A DNA stretch of 10,772 nucleotides. Source: Flavobacterium sp. (GTDB taxonomy: Bacteria; Bacteroidota; Bacteroidia; Flavobacteriales; Flavobacteriaceae). This document shows positions 7,702-10,772 of this stretch, piece after piece (the first letter of the stretch is position 1; every line of letters begins with the position of its first letter). Both the position numbers and the translations under genes were made by a program. The notes under the pieces are model-generated. The model was not told the DNA's origin and ran no database searches. It was given only the letters and a program-made list of their open reading frames with translations. Location: the NCBI GenBank assembly GCA_030151255.1, contig JASLED010000063.1:1-10772 (forward strand). The letters are read 5' to 3'.

Positions 7702-7750
7702 ACTACTTCTATTTTATTACTATTAATCTTTATTTATCCACCGATTATTA

Positions 7751-7758
7751 CAAAAATA
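7751..7758 (-). promoter_or_regulatory. Possible -7 box for the thioredoxin-like gene
   Basis: On the minus strand this reads TATTTTTG, which fits TAnnTTTG, about 49 nt upstream of the ATG at 7701. It lies in the 77-bp gap after the metallophosphoesterase stop. No convincing -33 TTG was found at the right spacing, and no terminator is visible in the gap. Co-transcription with the upstream gene is equally possible. Confidence 0.3.
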
Positions 7759-7778
7759 TTACATTTATTCAAAATATA

Positions 7779-9014
7779 CTATTTTTTTCTCTTTAATTCA
7801 AATACCGTAATTTCTGGCCAAATTCCAGTACGTCCTTGATACGCATGATAACCAAATCCTCGATTTACATATAACATTTTACCCATTTGTTCATACAAAC
7901 CTGCCCATTGTTTATATACATATTGTATTGGACTCCATTTAATAAAACCTGGTATTTCTATTCCAAACTGGCTTCCGTGTGTATGTCCAGACAAGGTAAA
8001 TTGAAAATTCTTTGGATGCGCCAAAACTTTTGCTTCCCAATGCGACGGATCATGTGTCATCAATATTTTAAAATCTTGAGCATCTACACCTTTTGTAGCA
8101 GCATCCAAATCACCCAACTTCATAAAATGTGCTCTTGATCCCCAGTTTTCAACTCCTACAATTACAATACTTTCATTATCTTTTTGCAGGCGCACATTTT
8201 CATTTCTCAATAATTGAAATCCTATTTGCGGACTCAAATTACAAATTGCTTCAAAATTTTGATCAAATTCTGCTTGCGTATCAAATTCCACATAATGCCC
8301 ATAATCGTGATTTCCAAGAATAGAAAAATTTCCATAAGGATGTTTTTTTAATTGCTGAAAAACAGAAAGCCAAGGATTCATTTCGTTTGCCAAGCTATTC
8401 ACTAAATCGCCGGTAAATAATAACAAATCTGCATTTTGCTGATTTACTAAATCAATCGCATATTCCAACTGTTCTTTATTATCAAAACTTCCAATATGCA
8501 CATCTGATATTTGTACAATTTTAAATCCTTCAAAAGCTTCTGGTAAATCATCAAAAAATAACGTATGCTTATGCACTTGAAATTTATATCGTCCTAAAGT
8601 AATGCCATGCAAAACAGATATAAACGGAATTGCGGCAATTCCCCAAGCTAACTGAGTTACAAACTTTCTTCGCTCAGGCAAAAAAGTATTTCTATCAGAA
8701 GATTTACTTCTTTTGATGTATTGAAAGATACCAACAGAAAGACGACAAATATCTTCTATCATCAAAAAGAGTGTAATAATTATTTTAGGTAAATAAAACA
8801 ACAAAATTAAAGATGCAGCCAGCATCGATTGGTGATTTTGCCCTGCTCTTCTATCAAACGTTGAAAATCCATATAAAATATATGCAATAATCAATACGCT
8901 AACTATTGCATACAAAATTCTAAAAAAAGTATTCTTTGTAAGTTGTCGTACTGATTGAAAAGTATAAAACTCAATAATAATTAATAAAATACCTATAAGT
9001 ATAAATCGCTCCAT
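7779..9014 (-). CDS. Membrane-anchored calcineurin-like metallophosphoesterase
   Basis: This is a 411-residue protein. Three hydrophobic segments occupy the N-terminal part (about 4-20, 33-50 and 64-86) and a fourth lies at about 120-137. The phosphoesterase domain follows from about 160. Its dimetal site is complete: DVH (D171, H173), GD (D203), GNHD (N235, H236), H321 in THD, and GHTHG (H344, H346). It should hydrolyse phosphomono- or diesters, with YkuE/YaeI-like proteins the nearest named relatives. Lipid or UDP-sugar-lipid substrates are known for some members, but nothing here fixes the substrate. An RRKF motif (115-118) just before TM4 resembles a Tat signal. The start at 9014 gives a hydrophobic N-terminus and follows a TAAATTTG box by about 19 nt. 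The gene is divergent from polA, with 163 bp between them. Confidence 0.92.
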   Translation of the reverse strand: MERFILIGILLIIIEFYTFQSVRQLTKNTFFRILYAIVSVLIIAYILYGFSTFDRRAGQNHQSMLAASLILLFYLPKIIITLFLMIEDICRLSVGIFQYIKRSKSSDRNTFLPERRKFVTQLAWGIAAIPFISVLHGITLGRYKFQVHKHTLFFDDLPEAFEGFKIVQISDVHIGSFDNKEQLEYAIDLVNQQNADLLLFTGDLVNSLANEMNPWLSVFQQLKKHPYGNFSILGNHDYGHYVEFDTQAEFDQNFEAICNLSPQIGFQLLRNENVRLQKDNESIVIVGVENWGSRAHFMKLGDLDAATKGVDAQDFKILMTHDPSHWEAKVLAHPKNFQFTLSGHTHGSQFGIEIPGFIKWSPIQYVYKQWAGLYEQMGKMLYVNRGFGYHAYQGRTGIWPEITVFELKRKK

Positions 9015-9033
9015 TTCAAAAATCTATGATTAA

Positions 9034-9041
9034 CAAATTTA
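9034..9041 (-). promoter_or_regulatory. Probable -7 box for the metallophosphoesterase gene
   Basis: The minus-strand reading is TAAATTTG, matching TAnnTTTG, and it ends 19 nt before the ATG at 9014. No good -33 element is present at 17-23 nt spacing: the nearest TTTTTG is only 8 nt away and the next TTTG is about 32 nt away. The call is based on the -7 box and its placement only. Confidence 0.38.
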
Positions 9042-9109
9042 CTTTTTTACAAAAAGTATAAAAACATCTTTAACAAATATTAAAGACTATTAAATGGCTC
9101 AACATCTGA

Positions 9110-9142
9110 TTTCTTTCACAAAGCCAAAAATGATTATCTTTG
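9110..9142 (+). promoter_or_regulatory. Probable promoter of polA
   Basis: A TATCTTTG -7 box lies at 9135-9142. An imperfect -33 (TTTC at 9110-9113) is 21 nt upstream. The predicted start near 9148 gives a leader of about 30 nt before the ATG at 9178. It is back to back with the metallophosphoesterase -7 box, about 93 bp away in the divergent intergenic region. Confidence 0.45.
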
Positions 9143-9177
9143 AAGATCATTTATCAAAATACAAAAACCATCATATA

Positions 9178-10772
9178 ATGGCCGAACAAAAACGTCTTTT
9201 TTTACTCGATGCATATGCTTTAATATTTAGAGGATATTATGCTTTTATCAAAAACCCACGTATTAATTCAAAAGGAATTGATACTTCGGCCGTATTAGGT
9301 TTTATGAATTCTTTATTGGATGTTATTAAAAGAGAATCGCCAGATCATTTAGCAGTTGCGTTCGACAAAGGAGGAAGTACAGACCGCTTGGCTGTTTTTC
9401 CTGAATACAAAGCTAACCGAGACGAAACGCCAGAAGCCATTAAAATTGCTGTTCCTTATATCAAAGAAATTCTAAGCGCTATGCATATTCCCGTAATAGA
9501 AGTAGCAGGTTTTGAGGCTGATGATTTAATTGGAACATTAGCCAAGCAAGCCGAAAAAGAAAACTTTAAGGTTTTTATGGTTACTCCAGATAAAGATTAT
9601 GCACAATTAGTTTCTGACAATATTGTAATGTATCGCCCAGCGCGTATGGGAAATGGCATTGAAATTTGGGATGTAGCTGCTGTAAAAGAAAAATTTGAAG
9701 TAGAAGATCCAATTCAGGTTATTGATTTCTTGGGAATGATGGGAGATGCTGTAGATAATATTCCCGGATTGCCAGGTGTTGGAGAAAAAACCGCAAAAAA
9801 ATTCATCAAAGAATACGGTTCGATGGAAAATCTTTTGGCCAATACACATCAGCTAAAAGGAAAGATGAAAGAAAACATCGAAGCTAATAAAGAAAAAGGA
9901 TTGCTATCTAAGCAATTAGCAACCATTATTTTGGATTGTCCTGTTACTTTTTGTGCCGATAATTATAAATTAGAAGCACCCAATGTAGAAAAAGCAGATG
10001 CTCTTTTCATGGATTTGGAATTTAGACGAATGAAAGAACAGTTCGACAAAATTTTTAGCAATTTAGGAAATCCAATAGAAACTCCTGCGCCAACAACACC
10101 TACTTCAGTAGCTACTACTGCCGCAAATAGCAGTCAACCTTCGTTGTTTGATGCTTTTGGCGAGGCACAAGAAACAATTATTGGCTCTTACAATACTTTG
10201 GCCGATACACAACATTTATATCAACTTTGCCAAACACCAATGGCTATAAAATTGCTGGCACAAAATTTATTAAATCAATCTTCGGTTTGTTTTGATACCG
10301 AAACAACAGGATTGGATTCATTAACGGCTGAACTAGTAGGAATTGCGTTTTCATTTGAAAAAGGAAATGCTTTTTACGTTCCTTTATCAGCAAACAAAGA
10401 AGAAGTTTTAGCTGTTTTAGAGCAATTTAAACCGTTCTTTGAATCAACAACAATTGAAAAAGTAGGACAAAACTTAAAATACGATATCAAAGTATTAAAA
10501 CAATACGGAATTACTGTTCAAGCTCCGTTGTTTGATACCATGATTGCACATTATTTAATCAATCCAGATATGCGTCACAACATGGATATCTTGGCAGAAA
10601 CTTATTTAAAATATTCTCCTCAACCTATTGAAGAGTTAATTGGTAAAAAAGGAAAAAATCAAAAGTCGATGCGTGATATCGACGTAGAATTAACCAAAGA
10701 ATACGCAGGAGAAGATGCAGATATTACTCTGCAACTAAAAAACTTATTTTTACCACAATTAGAAATTACACA
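9178..10772 (+). CDS. polA: DNA polymerase I (partial; 3' end beyond the window)
   Basis: An open frame from ATG 9178 runs off the right edge after 531 codons with no stop. Pol I fills gaps and removes RNA primers in replication and repair. The 5'-nuclease domain covers about 1-290, with LLDAYALIFRGYYAF (9-23), AFDKGG, FPEYKANRDETP, GFEADDLIGTLA, TPDKDYAQLV and the helix-hairpin-helix GLPGVGEKTAKKF. A Pro/Thr/Ala-rich linker spans about 302-325. The 3'-5' exonuclease domain follows and looks catalytically complete: DTETTGLD (D373, E375), NLKYD (N432, D436) and YAGED (Y509, D513). Many bacterial Pol I proteins have lost these residues, so proofreading is probably active. The polymerase domain lies outside the window. 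The start is supported by the promoter box about 36 nt upstream and the canonical N-terminus. Confidence 0.97.
   Translation, partial: MAEQKRLFLLDAYALIFRGYYAFIKNPRINSKGIDTSAVLGFMNSLLDVIKRESPDHLAVAFDKGGSTDRLAVFPEYKANRDETPEAIKIAVPYIKEILSAMHIPVIEVAGFEADDLIGTLAKQAEKENFKVFMVTPDKDYAQLVSDNIVMYRPARMGNGIEIWDVAAVKEKFEVEDPIQVIDFLGMMGDAVDNIPGLPGVGEKTAKKFIKEYGSMENLLANTHQLKGKMKENIEANKEKGLLSKQLATIILDCPVTFCADNYKLEAPNVEKADALFMDLEFRRMKEQFDKIFSNLGNPIETPAPTTPTSVATTAANSSQPSLFDAFGEAQETIIGSYNTLADTQHLYQLCQTPMAIKLLAQNLLNQSSVCFDTETTGLDSLTAELVGIAFSFEKGNAFYVPLSANKEEVLAVLEQFKPFFESTTIEKVGQNLKYDIKVLKQYGITVQAPLFDTMIAHYLINPDMRHNMDILAETYLKYSPQPIEELIGKKGKNQKSMRDIDVELTKEYAGEDADITLQLKNLFLPQLEIT

Noticed and set aside
7887..8323. 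Plus-strand open frames antisense to the metallophosphoesterase
   Set aside because: The minus-strand gene carries all of the phosphoesterase metal motifs. The antisense frames have low-complexity, Cys/Tyr-rich sequence without a recognisable domain.
6787..9014. The deacetylase, thioredoxin-like and phosphoesterase genes as a new functional system
   Set aside because: The deacetylase is convergent to the other two and all three belong to common families. Proximity alone does not support a joint function.

Overview
The window looks like a chromosomal segment of a member of the Bacteroidota, most likely a flavobacterium. The DNA is strongly AT-rich. Genes lack obvious Shine-Dalgarno sequences. 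TAnnTTTG hexamer-type -7 boxes, the signature of the Bacteroidota primary sigma factor, sit upstream of most transcription units. The proteins also read as flavobacterial: a GbsR/MarR-type regulator, two lipoprotein efflux components and a cysteine-free thioredoxin-like protein. The genus is an inference from sequence style, not from a search.

Layout. A tRNA-Gly (anticodon UCC, CCA encoded) lies on the minus strand at the left edge with its own promoter. After about 400 bases with no convincing gene comes a plus-strand four-gene operon (533-6721): a winged-helix GbsR/MarR-type regulator, a lipoprotein periplasmic adaptor, an AcrB/MexB-type RND (HAE-1) pump and a TolC/NodT-type outer-membrane lipoprotein. 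The intergenic gaps are only 5, 3 and 1 nt, and a clear Rho-independent terminator closes the operon at 6738-6774. Together these genes encode a complete tripartite drug/solvent/bile-type efflux pump and its probable local repressor. The substrate cannot be read from the sequence.

Right of the operon is a plus-strand NodB-type polysaccharide deacetylase (6787-7413). It meets, tail to tail, a minus-strand thioredoxin-fold gene (7408-7701), and the two share a palindromic TTATAA as their overlapping last codons. Upstream of the thioredoxin-like gene, also on the minus strand, is a membrane-anchored calcineurin-like metallophosphoesterase (7779-9014). Divergent from it on the plus strand is the start of DNA polymerase I (polA, 9178 onward), which runs off the right edge. 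The visible part covers the 5'-nuclease domain and most of an apparently intact 3'-5' exonuclease domain.

No mobile element, CRISPR array, phage gene, pseudogene or undescribed multi-gene system is visible. This is mostly ordinary core and accessory chromosome. The points most worth a second look are small-scale: a candidate operator over the regulator's promoter, a promoter that overlaps the efflux terminator and would give a leaderless deacetylase mRNA, the cysteine-less thioredoxin, a Tat-like motif inside a polytopic phosphoesterase, and a beta-clamp-binding-like motif in the Pol I linker.
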